Assembly: GCF_011634775.1 (NCBI RefSeq)
Contig: NZ_JAALXT010000007.1
Span: 186,001-250,000, forward strand
Origin: Thalassoroseus pseudoceratinae
GTDB lineage: Bacteria; Planctomycetota; Planctomycetia; Planctomycetales; Planctomycetaceae
Direction of reading: 5' to 3'
DNA: 64,000 nt
The translations under genes were made by a program, and so were the position numbers. The notes below the pieces were generated by a model. It was given only the letters and a program-made list of their open reading frames with translations. It had not been told where the DNA came from and did no database searches. Of this stretch, positions 39,380-48,000 are shown piece by piece. Each line of letters starts with the position of its first letter. The first letter of the stretch is position 1.

Positions 39380-40777
39380 ATGGTGATGATTCTGGTCATC
39401 GATGATGAAACACGACACTGCGATACTCTGAAGGAGTTTCTGGCGAACGCGGGGCATGAGGTCAATGTGGCCGGTTCGGCGGAACGCGGGATGGAACTTG
39501 CGGCTGAAACGACGCCGGATATCGTGTTTCTCGACATCCGCTTGCCACGAATGGACGGATTGACGGCGATCACCGAACTCCGCAAGTTATCGCCCGATGC
39601 GCCGGTCATTATGATGACGGCTTATGGCACCCTCGACACGGCCGCTGCCGCGGTTCAGGCGGGTGTTTTCGACTACCTCGTCAAACCGTTCTCGCTTGAG
39701 GAGTTGAAAGGCGTTCTCCATCGCGCAACCAACGCGTTGCAGGCAAACATGAAACCGACGCAGGCGTCCGCTGACCAATCCGCGTCTGATGTAGTGATTG
39801 GGCAGTCGCCGCCGATGCAGCGGATCTTCAATCGTGTCGCGCTCGTTGCAGCCAGCGATGTGCCAGTTCTGTTGACCGGCGAAAGTGGCACAGGCAAAGA
39901 AGTCTTCGCCCGCGCCATCCATCGCTACAGCTCGCGTCGTGACCAACCGTTTGTGCCGGTGTTTCTCGCGGCACTGAGTCCGACGTTGATCGAAAGCGAA
40001 CTGTTCGGGCACGCGCGTGGTGCGTACACCGGCGCAGACGTGGAACGCCCCGGCCTTCTGGAGCAAGCGGGCGAGGGGACTGTTCTCCTGGATGAATTGG
40101 GGGACGTTCCGCTGCCATTACAGGTGAAATTGCTACGGGCGATCGAAGAGAAAGAAGTCACTCGGGTTGGCGAGAACCATCCGCGCCCCATGCGTGCGCG
40201 GTTTCTCGCCGCGACCAACAAACACCTGCCGAATTTGATCGCAGCGGGCCTGTTCCGCGAAGACCTTTACTATCGTCTTAGCGTTTATCACATCGAGTTA
40301 CCACCGCTTCGCGAACGAACCGAAGACATTCCGGTTCTTGCCGACCATTTCCTTCAGCAATCCGCGAACGGAAGTCGAAATTCCGGGTTTCTGAAATCCA
40401 CGATCGAGGAGATGGTCTCTCGTCGCTGGTACGGCAACATTCGCGAATTGCGAAACGCAGTCGAACACGCCGCCATTGCCTCTCGCGGCGCGGCGATTGC
40501 CGTCGAGCATCTTCCCCAACCGGCTTCGCCAACAAATTCCGACGATGTGGAGGCGAGTTGGTCGAAGTCGGTCCACGGTTGGCTCGATCAGCAAATTGCA
40601 TCAATCGATCCACTCGTCGATCGTGATCGTCTGCACGAAAAGTTGCTCGGGGAGATTGAGCCAATCCTGTTCCGCCGAACCCTCAAGCACTGCCGCAACA
40701 ATTACTCCGCAGCGGCCCGTGTCTTGGGCATCGACCCCAAAACGCTGCGGACACGGTTGTCTCCAAAGCCCAAATAA
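39380..40777 (+). CDS. NtrC-family sigma-54-dependent response regulator
   Basis: 465 residues in three parts. The receiver domain has the acidic pair DDE near residue 8, phospho-acceptor Asp52 in FLDIRLPRMDG, Thr in MMTAYG and Lys in LVKPF. The AAA+ domain carries Walker A GESGTGKE near residue 167, the sigma-54 loop GAYTGA near 213 (Tyr in place of the usual Phe) and Walker B GTVLLDELGDV. The C-terminal Fis-type helix-turn-helix is CRNNYSAAARVLGIDPKTLRTRL. It activates transcription from -24/-12 promoters after phosphorylation by the adjacent kinase. Its targets are unknown; I found no obvious -24/-12 element at a neighbouring gene. Confidence 0.93.
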   Translation: MVMILVIDDETRHCDTLKEFLANAGHEVNVAGSAERGMELAAETTPDIVFLDIRLPRMDGLTAITELRKLSPDAPVIMMTAYGTLDTAAAAVQAGVFDYLVKPFSLEELKGVLHRATNALQANMKPTQASADQSASDVVIGQSPPMQRIFNRVALVAASDVPVLLTGESGTGKEVFARAIHRYSSRRDQPFVPVFLAALSPTLIESELFGHARGAYTGADVERPGLLEQAGEGTVLLDELGDVPLPLQVKLLRAIEEKEVTRVGENHPRPMRARFLAATNKHLPNLIAAGLFREDLYYRLSVYHIELPPLRERTEDIPVLADHFLQQSANGSRNSGFLKSTIEEMVSRRWYGNIRELRNAVEHAAIASRGAAIAVEHLPQPASPTNSDDVEASWSKSVHGWLDQQIASIDPLVDRDRLHEKLLGEIEPILFRRTLKHCRNNYSAAARVLGIDPKTLRTRLSPKPK

Positions 40778-41220
40778 ACACGCGCCGTTGAATGGATCGC
40801 AGCGTCAGCGGGGAAGATCCCGCCGTAATCTGGTCTGCGACATCCACAGTAGGCGCGAAAAAACGCTGGATTCCCAATCTTCACACGATCGGACTTACTA
40901 CGATCCGAAGACAATGACTTTACCACATGAAATCGTATCTTGTTCTGCAACAATGAATTCCGACATGAAACCACCGAGCAATCCGAAAATATCCGTCCGG
41001 CGACTCGGAAGGGATTGACAAAGCCCGGCCCTTTACTGAGAATGAGTCTCAATATCACAGGGGTGTCGGCGGCGGGGTGTCGCCTTCATATCCAGTGATG
41101 TTGCCTGTGAGGGAATGAATTGATCTTGCCCCATCACGATGGCTCGAATTCCTTTCGAGATCGGTTGAGATAGGCAGAAAGAAACCACGACATAATCGGC
41201 GTCTTCGGATTGTGACTCAG
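40778..41220. promoter_or_regulatory. intergenic region with Fur-box-like site
   Basis: 443 bases between the response regulator stop and the TPR gene. The Fur-like palindrome at 41038-41056 is the only clear element. I see no RNA gene and no intrinsic terminator with a U tract. An 18-codon frame beginning inside the palindrome is probably chance. Confidence 0.4.
41038..41056. promoter_or_regulatory. Fur-box-like palindrome upstream of the TPR gene
   Basis: Identical over 19 bases to the site at 37735, and here it extends to a 15-base near-perfect 7-1-7 palindrome TGAGAATGAGTCTCA. It lies about 165 nt before the TPR gene start, with no other gene reading away from it. The exact recurrence within 3.3 kb argues for a real operator. 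Confidence 0.7.
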
Positions 41221-42015
41221 ATGATGGTGAAATTAGCAACACAGCGAACGAATTCCGTTCCGAAATTGTCACGATACAAGCAGCTCGCCGCGGCACGACA
41301 CGCGGTCAACGCCCGGAATTTTCGGGCGGCCAAAGCCCTCCTGAAAGCTTGCGTGATGCAGAATCGGGAAGATGGCCGAGCGTGGGAACTCTTTGGTCGT
41401 GTTCACTACCTAAGTGCCAATTATCCGCTGGCAATCTCTGCGTTCGAGCGGGCGTCACTTGCGGTTACGCTCAGCGACGAAAGCCAAGTGAGTTTGGCGA
41501 GTGCATATGCTAGGTCAGGGCAGTTCGAACTCGCTACGGACATGCTTTCCAAGTTGGCGGAGAACCAAGAACTTTCCGCGCCCTTGTTGCTGGATGTGGC
41601 CATTTCGCTCGATTTGGTTGACCGTCCCGATCTTTCGATGACCGCCTGTCGAAACGCCGCCAAGCAGAGCCCGGAACACGCCCAAATCTATTACGATCTC
41701 GCCTACTACAGTGAGCGGTGCGGCTACCCGAAGACGACCACCGAACGAATGGTTCGCAAAGCCATTCGCCGTGATCCTGGCAATCTTCGCTACCGCATTG
41801 GGTTGGCGAGTTCGTTGTTCAAGCAAGATCGCTTCGACGATGCCTACGAACTAGTGCAAGAGTTGCCCGCGTCCAAGATTGTCACATTATCTTGCTCGGG
41901 TTGTCTGGAACAACTCGAAGTGCTTTTCCGTCGAGCCAATGACGAGAGCCGCGTGATTGCTTGCCGTCAACGACTTGTGGAACTTCGACTGCGGGGCTGC
42001 GGTTTTGAATGCTGA
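41221..42015 (+). CDS. tetratricopeptide-repeat protein, probably Fur-regulated
   Basis: About 264 residues; possible starts are GTG 41212, ATG 41221 and ATG 41224, and I chose the first ATG. At least four TPR-like helical pairs can be recognised, for example HAVNARNFRAAKALLKACVM, YPLAISAFERASLA and FELATDMLSKLAENQ. There is no signal peptide or transmembrane helix, so a cytosolic scaffolding role is expected. The C-terminal part has a CSGC pair and further Cys residues (RLRGCGFEC end). A Fur-box-like site lies upstream. No specific partner can be named. It converges on a VWA gene with an 11-nt gap between the stops. Confidence 0.75.
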   Translation: MMVKLATQRTNSVPKLSRYKQLAAARHAVNARNFRAAKALLKACVMQNREDGRAWELFGRVHYLSANYPLAISAFERASLAVTLSDESQVSLASAYARSGQFELATDMLSKLAENQELSAPLLLDVAISLDLVDRPDLSMTACRNAAKQSPEHAQIYYDLAYYSERCGYPKTTTERMVRKAIRRDPGNLRYRIGLASSLFKQDRFDDAYELVQELPASKIVTLSCSGCLEQLEVLFRRANDESRVIACRQRLVELRLRGCGFEC

Positions 42016-42026
42016 GTCGTGTGGTC

Positions 42027-43163
42027 CTAGACTGTTTTTCGTTTGCGACGGCCACCGACAAAACTATCCACGACCATATTGCCCAGATCGTTGGCGTTAC
42101 AGTACGCCGCAACGCCGCCGGAGACTTGCCCCATTTGCTCGACGAAATTGACGAGGCCAAGGTAGAAGTAGTCTTCGATCAGTGCAAAACTCGACATCTG
42201 AATGCCTTCGTTCGCACAGCGTTTGACCTCGGTGAGCGTGATCTGTCGAGTTTTCTCTGCGGGCGGATAGATCAGCACGACTTCCCGTCCTTCGATGTGA
42301 GCCGTCGGTTCGCCATCGGTAATTGTGATAATCTGCTTATTCTGAGCCGGTTGCCGCTTGAGAACTCGCCGGGCGAATTGCAGTCCCGCTTGGATATTCG
42401 TGAAGTGCTCGGGCACGAATCCGGGTGGGTTGTCGATGGGAATTCGCATCCGCACACGTGGATCGTAAATGCTCACCGGCTTGGGGGCACATTGCAATAA
42501 CTGTCGTTCGGACAGCGGAGTGGCATAGGTGTAAAAACCGACGACCTGCAGAAAATCACCCTGATAACGCCCCCGGACAAGTGCCTGTAACGCCATCGCA
42601 ACTTTCTTGGCTCCCGCGAATTTGCCGTAACGCGCCATACTCCCAGACATATCCAGCAGAACCACGGTCGCGCAGGACGTTTGGTACTCCGTGTCGTGCA
42701 CGACGAGATCGTCTTCCTGCAGGCGAATCGGTGAACCGCCACCCTGACGGTGCAGGGCATTCTTCAGGGATTCGTGCATGTTCAAATTCGAAACCGGATC
42801 GCCAAACTCGTACGGCTTCGATTCATCATGAACCGTTTGGCCGGCACCGCGAAACTCGGTGTCGTGTTTGCCGAGCTTGTCCTTGCGGGCGATTGTGAAC
42901 AAGTCTTCCAACGCTTTGTTCTCGACCCGACGAATTCCTTGCGGCGTAATCGAGTATTGGCCGTCCTTGTCCTTCTCGACAAACCCGCGTTTGATGAGCA
43001 TTTCCAGCAATTCCGGGTGTTCGTCTTCCAACTCCGGAAGTTGGTCGAGAATCTCCTCGCCATATTGCAGCATGTATTCACTGATCTGATCGAACAGCTT
43101 ATCAGCCGATTGCGGCTGGAATTGCTCGGATTCGTCGAACTGGGAATATTCGAAAAGCGGCAT
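42027..43163 (-). CDS. cytosolic von Willebrand factor A domain protein
   Basis: 378 residues from the ATG at 43163, which has GAGGA about 11 nt upstream and starts the natural MPLFEYSQFD sequence; the open frame begins at 43211. The N-terminal 150 residues are helical and charged. From about residue 165 a VWA fold appears: VVLLDMSGSMARYGK contains the DxSxS metal site, and IITITDGEPTAH holds the later Asp. The sequence ends with a basic tail (GGRRKRKTV). VWA proteins of this type often partner with MoxR AAA ATPases, and one is encoded further upstream on the same strand. It is the last gene of the long minus-strand run. Confidence 0.85.
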   Translation of the reverse strand: MPLFEYSQFDESEQFQPQSADKLFDQISEYMLQYGEEILDQLPELEDEHPELLEMLIKRGFVEKDKDGQYSITPQGIRRVENKALEDLFTIARKDKLGKHDTEFRGAGQTVHDESKPYEFGDPVSNLNMHESLKNALHRQGGGSPIRLQEDDLVVHDTEYQTSCATVVLLDMSGSMARYGKFAGAKKVAMALQALVRGRYQGDFLQVVGFYTYATPLSERQLLQCAPKPVSIYDPRVRMRIPIDNPPGFVPEHFTNIQAGLQFARRVLKRQPAQNKQIITITDGEPTAHIEGREVVLIYPPAEKTRQITLTEVKRCANEGIQMSSFALIEDYFYLGLVNFVEQMGQVSGGVAAYCNANDLGNMVVDSFVGGRRKRKTV

Positions 43164-43232
43164 AGTCGACCGATTCCTCAAAAATTCGGGTGCCACGGCC
43201 CTGTGACACACAATGTCAGGCGGACCTCTTTC

Positions 43233-43580
43233 TCAGGATAGCGCGTTTTTCGTCGGGGACGAGTCCGAAGATGGGGAATCGACGGCAGAATCTTCGATTT
43301 GAGAATCTCCCGATTGTTCGGCGGCGTTCGCTTCCCGGACCACTTTCCGCCAATACGCCCGCACCGCCCACGCCAGCAGTATGCCCGCGAGAATTCCGAT
43401 TACGGTGCCGACGAGAATGAAGTTTCGCCATCGAACAATCGCGGCGACTTCCTCCACGCTTGCCCCGCGGATCGTGCGATCGATGAGCCCCACAATCACC
43501 CCGAGAGCGGCACCGTAGAGACCGGTTCGTCGAATAATCGGTGCTCTGGGTGGTGGGTGTTCGGTCGAAATCTCCGGCAT
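43233..43580 (-). CDS. small two-helix membrane protein
   Basis: 115 residues. Two hydrophobic helices (TGLYGAALGVIVGLIDRTI and NFILVGTVIGILAGILLAWAV) are followed by an acidic, Ser-rich tail. I recognise no family. It sits 69 nt before the VWA gene and 87 nt after the alpha/alpha-toroid gene, in the same direction, so it is probably part of the same transcript and may be a membrane adaptor for the VWA proteins. Confidence 0.6.
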   Translation of the reverse strand: MPEISTEHPPPRAPIIRRTGLYGAALGVIVGLIDRTIRGASVEEVAAIVRWRNFILVGTVIGILAGILLAWAVRAYWRKVVREANAAEQSGDSQIEDSAVDSPSSDSSPTKNALS

Positions 43581-43667
43581 ATCACATCTCGATTTTCTTC
43601 ACGCATTGCAGTTCCTATTTGATTCTAGGACCACACCGCAGGAAAAATCGAGGGCAGCCGAGGAATA

Positions 43668-45077
43668 TCAACGTTGGTAGATCGGCAACAATTGATACGC
43701 GGGAGTCAACGCGAGAACGGCGAGGGAGGTGGAATAGGCGGAACCGAAGTTTTTCTCCGTGCCGGTTCCTGGCGGCCAACTGCCGTCGTCTTCTTGTTCT
43801 TCGATGAGGTTCCGGGCGATTTGTGGGAAGATCTCATTCCACGTGTCCCCGCCGACTTGGGCCATTGCCTGGCTGCTGTAGTACGTGGCCAAGTAGAAGT
43901 AGCCGGTTTGCCAAGGACGGGGATAATCTCGCTGCCGGAACCAGTTCACACCCACCGCGAGTCCTTCATGATCCAACCGCCCACCAAGAATGAGCGTGAG
44001 CATCGCCGACGCCGTGTTGGCATGCGTGATCTGCGGATTCTCTCCCGGCGCGGATGCCAACGGTCGATATCGAAAAACTCCCTTCTTGTGATCCTTGGGA
44101 TCTTCGACGTAACACCGCTCGACGTAATCGAGTCCTTCATCGAAATACTGTTTGGGAACGTTGAATTCCGCGTTGCGTGCCGACCGAAGGAACATCAACG
44201 CCCACCCCGTCACCGACAAATCAGAATTTGCATTCGGACTTTCCGGAAAACCGTACCGCCAACCGCCTTTGTCCGACTCATATTTCTTTTGACGGGTTTG
44301 AACTTCGCGGTGATAGACCAAGGCCCGAGCCAAAGCATCTTCAATCTGCTGGGAGCGTTCGGCGGACGTCATTCCGTAGACCTCGCCGAGCATCATCCCT
44401 GCAATCGCGTGATTGTACGTGACCGTTTGCGATGGCGTGAGGTGATTCGAAGGCGGCGTGACCGGCAGTAGCGAAAAGTATCCACGCCGACGTTGCGTCG
44501 AAAGCACAAAGTCGATGGCTTTGGAAATTGTCGCACCGTACGGCCCTTGATCGGGGACGTGACCGCGCGACAGAAACGCCATGATCGCCATTGACGTGAC
44601 CGCCGGTTGCCCGATTTCGTCACTCGGAAATCGACCGTCATCGGCTTGTTGTTTCGCGAGCCACGCCAAACCACTGTCAATCGACGATTCCACACGAGTC
44701 CACTCGCCTGGAGGTAGTGCACCACTCAAGTTCGTCGTTCGCGCAATCAGCGGTTTCTTGGGGAGTTCATCCTGAGCGAACGCCGGTTTCCCAACGCCCA
44801 CAACCAAGATACCTAGCAGTATCGGAAGAATTCGGGTGACATGCCCAGGCCGGTGTGCCGTGCCTTTCCGGAGCAATCGCTCGGGTGCCACTGGCAACTC
44901 GTTGCCAGTGTTTGCTTCAAAAATGAACGGTGTCTCCGAATCAGCATTGGCAGTCCGACCGTCATCCATGCCCATGCTGACCTGGGCATGGCATCCCATT
45001 GCATCGTGCCGGGACCGTTGCTCGGCACGGCTCACAGAGCCGTGGCACACCGTCGTTTGTGAAACACTTATTTTCAT
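43668..45077 (-). CDS. secreted alpha/alpha-toroid (terpenoid cyclase/prenyltransferase fold) protein
   Basis: 469 residues from the ATG at 45077, which has GGGGGAG about 10 nt upstream and follows the previous stop by 7 nt. The signal peptide (RILPILLGILVVGVGKPAFAQ) is unusually deep, at residues 82-102, because the preceding 70 codons consist of palindromic repeat sequence. A TTG at 44876 could instead start just before it. The mature part has repeated helical hairpins with Gly/Trp motifs (GLAWLAKQQADDGRFPSD, GGWRYGFPES, EDDGSWPPGTG), as in terpenoid cyclase/prenyltransferase and alpha-2-macroglobulin-like toroids. The DxDD of squalene cyclases is absent, so enzymatic cyclisation is unlikely. 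Probably a periplasmic partner of the neighbouring VWA/DUF4175 proteins. Confidence 0.8.
   Translation of the reverse strand: MKISVSQTTVCHGSVSRAEQRSRHDAMGCHAQVSMGMDDGRTANADSETPFIFEANTGNELPVAPERLLRKGTAHRPGHVTRILPILLGILVVGVGKPAFAQDELPKKPLIARTTNLSGALPPGEWTRVESSIDSGLAWLAKQQADDGRFPSDEIGQPAVTSMAIMAFLSRGHVPDQGPYGATISKAIDFVLSTQRRRGYFSLLPVTPPSNHLTPSQTVTYNHAIAGMMLGEVYGMTSAERSQQIEDALARALVYHREVQTRQKKYESDKGGWRYGFPESPNANSDLSVTGWALMFLRSARNAEFNVPKQYFDEGLDYVERCYVEDPKDHKKGVFRYRPLASAPGENPQITHANTASAMLTLILGGRLDHEGLAVGVNWFRQRDYPRPWQTGYFYLATYYSSQAMAQVGGDTWNEIFPQIARNLIEEQEDDGSWPPGTGTEKNFGSAYSTSLAVLALTPAYQLLPIYQR
44852..45051. repeat. 200-bp composite palindromic element at the 5' end of the toroid gene
   Basis: Bounded by imperfect 13-base inverted ends (GGTGTGCCGTGCC and GCCGTGGCACACC, 10 of 13 paired). 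Inside are three more palindromes: CACTGGCAAC/GTTGCCAGTG (44889-44910), CCATGCCCA/TGGGCATGG (44966-44991) and GCACGGCTC/GAGCCGTG (45024-45045). The 32-base stretch 45017-45048 matches 50118-50149 at 28 positions. The element lies within the reading frame, between the start codon and the signal peptide, and leaves the frame open. No transposase is present, so it would be a non-autonomous (MITE- or REP-like) element. Confidence 0.65.
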
Positions 45078-45084
45078 GAGCTAT

Positions 45085-48000
45085 TCACTCCCCCGCCGGA
45101 ACAGTCGACATCAACTCACGCAAGCGGTCTTGGTATTGCTCGATCGCCTTGCGATATTCTTCGGGCGGTTGCGTGCCCCGGACTTGCCAAAGTCCATCTT
45201 CAAGTGTGGACATCAACCGGTTCCATTGCTCATCGGGAATGCGTTCACCTTTGGCAAGTGCTTTGAGCATTTCGGCGGCTTGGTCTCGCTCGACGATGCG
45301 CTCCCATTCCTCGGCGGAGGTGGCTTCCTCATCGAGTTGCTTCTGAACTCGCTTGAGATTCCGCTGCATCTGTTCGAGTTTTCGTCGTTCGGCGGGCGGT
45401 GTCTTCGGGTCCTTGAGTTTCTCTTCGATCGACGTCAACGACTTCGCCAACTGCTCCTGCATTTCCTTGGCTTTCTCCATTTGCTCTTTTTCTTCGGACG
45501 TCATTTCGTTGACGGTTTTCTTTTTTTGATCATCCTTGCCGTCTTTTTCTGCCATCTTCATGGCTTGAGACGCGCGGTCTTCGGCGGCCATTGCGGAGCT
45601 CAGCAGAGTGTTGGTTTGATTAGTAAATAGGTTGTCCGCCCGCACCCGCAGATTCGTCGGTCGACGCGGAATCCCCAACTGAGCTTGAATGTTCGGCTCA
45701 CGTTCCAAGTTCGCCAGGAATTGATCCAACGTCGGATCACGAAGGTTGGCAATGTTCGGATCGTCAACATCGTACTGATCGAGTTCCGCGATGACGGCCC
45801 GTCGAATTTTGTCGAACAAATCCTCTGCCAACGCGAAGTTGCGAACGGCTTCGGCCTGTTGCGTCTCCGCGAACTCGCCACGATCTTTTTTCAACGCAAA
45901 CGTGGCAGCGGACTGATTGAACGTAATCGTTTCCATCAGACGGTGAAGTTGACGAATCATATCAACGATTTCGCCGGGAACGTCGCTGTTGGCTTGTTGT
46001 TGAAATTGGCCTTCCAAGTCGTCTTCGAATTCCAGCATCTCCACACGCAACAACTCGGTCGCGGTGTTGAGTTGCCATTGGTCGAGTTCGTTCAAGCCAA
46101 AATATCGGCGGCTCTGAATGGCCGTCGCAATTTGCTCCCAGCGTTCGGCTTGGTCGGCCACACTGCGACTTTCTCGCAATCGAGCATTGACATAAGTTTC
46201 AATATCCTCGTCGTCTTCGTTCTCGACAATCATTCGATCAAGGGCGGCATCCAAGTCACTGAAAATCGCCGACAGTTGCCGAGTCCTGTGGAGCGCGGTT
46301 TGAACTTTGGCATCCTCCGGCTTGGCTGTGAAGAACAATTCCGCATCGAATGCAACCTCTTGGGCCAACTCCGCCATCCGGTCGGTCTCACTCAGCACGC
46401 GGGCGGCTACCGGATGCGACGGCTCCAAAGTGAGCGGGAGTTGCTTGCGAATTCGCTCGGCGAGACTCGCGGATTCCTTCGACAATTCCTCGGCGGCCAG
46501 CAATCGCATTTCGATCACAATGGTCCACACATCCGCCCGTCCCGCCTCATCCACAGACTGCCACCCAGCCAGTTCATAGGCAACTTCCTCTTGTCGCTCG
46601 GCCAAGTCGGAAAGTTGATCCCGAAGCGACTTGTTGCGACGTTTGAGCAAGTCCATGTACCGAGCGAGCAACCGCGGATCGTCCGAGAGCATTCGCCCGA
46701 ACTCTCGCATCATTTCCCGCCGAAGCGTGACGACTTCCGCAAGCCGATCAAGGTAATCTTGATCGACTTCGATCACCGCCATCGCACGCCCCAGCGGATT
46801 CTTGTTCTGCCGACGCTCACGCATCAGCTTTTGCATTTTCTCGACGTAGACTTCGTAAATCTCGACGGTTTCCTCGATGGACTCGGCGAGCTTCTTCTCT
46901 TGGGCGACTTTGTCATAACGAGCCAACAATGCAGCTAGTAACTCGCGTGCACGGGTGATGTGCCCGCTCGCCACTTTCGTGTGAGCTTCCGCACCGGCGA
47001 CATCGCGGATCGCCTGGAACACACGGTCGCGAGCCGGGGTGACATAGGTCCGCGTGATGTCCACCATCTGCAATCCAATGAACGCGAACTCGCCCTCGGC
47101 GGTTTCTTGACGCAGTTCAGCGACGAAAGTTTCTACTTCGCCCAACCGATCATCGGTTTCCTCGAAAGCTTGGCGATGTTGCGAGTCGGGAATTTCACGG
47201 TTCAAAATCTGATTGAGTCGCGTTTCCACCTCGGCCAGCATGACATCAATCGCCACCACCTTCTGCCGAATACCGGCCCGCTGTTCTTTCTTTCTCTCCG
47301 CGTCCGACTTCGCCACACTCGCGAGCCGTTTCGTGATTTTGAGCTTCCGTTTGTTGGTCTCCGCATTCTGCCCACTCTCCGATTGCTGAGCGGTCATCTT
47401 GACCGGCACAGGGATCGGCGGACCAGATTCCGACGGCTCCTGCGGTTTCTTCGGCTTTTGATTTCCACTCGCGTTCGCTTGTGCGACGTTCTGGTTTTGG
47501 TTGGGCTTCGCGTCCTTCGATTCGGAATCGGCAGTCTTCGCATCCGTAGCCACTTGCGGACCGTCGCCAGTCTTCGGTGACTTCGCATCCGTATTGGCGA
47601 CGGTGTTGTTTTCATCTTCCTCTTGGGGATTGTCGTCGTTTGGTTTCTCATCGGAATCCTGAGACTTGGCCACCTTCGAAGACTCTATTGGTTTGGTGGA
47701 CTCTGGCGGGTCGTTGTCTGAGGCGTTTTCGGTGTTCGCCGTCTCCGTGTTTTCACCGGGCATTGGTTGAGGCGTATCGGACTTTGCCACACGTTCGGAG
47801 TCATCCCCCGTCGGTTGGGCATTGGCTGGTTTAGCGGTATCTGTGTTCGTTCCTTCTGCGGCGACTTCGGTTTTTGTTTTGTTGTTTTGATCGTCATCCG
47901 ATTCTGACTGAGGAGCCTCGGTTTTCTCGACGTTCTTTTCGTCATCGGTGGCGTCGGCCGTTTTCATGGTGGCGCTCTGAGAATCTGCATCGCCTTTGGT

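Noticed and set aside
41042-41098. An 18-codon peptide frame starting inside the Fur-like site (a similar one starts inside the site at 37742)
   Set aside because: Both begin with the same residues only because the operator sequence is identical; no ribosome site precedes either and the rest is unrelated.
43668-44840. Squalene-hopene cyclase (hopanoid synthesis)
   Set aside because: The protein is exported and lacks the DxDD catalytic motif; only the alpha/alpha-toroid fold is shared.
45685-46938. A 417-codon open frame on the plus strand opposite the DUF4175-like gene
   Set aside because: It is antisense to a long gene with clear domain structure and coiled-coil composition; its translation has no recognisable motif and is rich in residues expected from the complementary codons.
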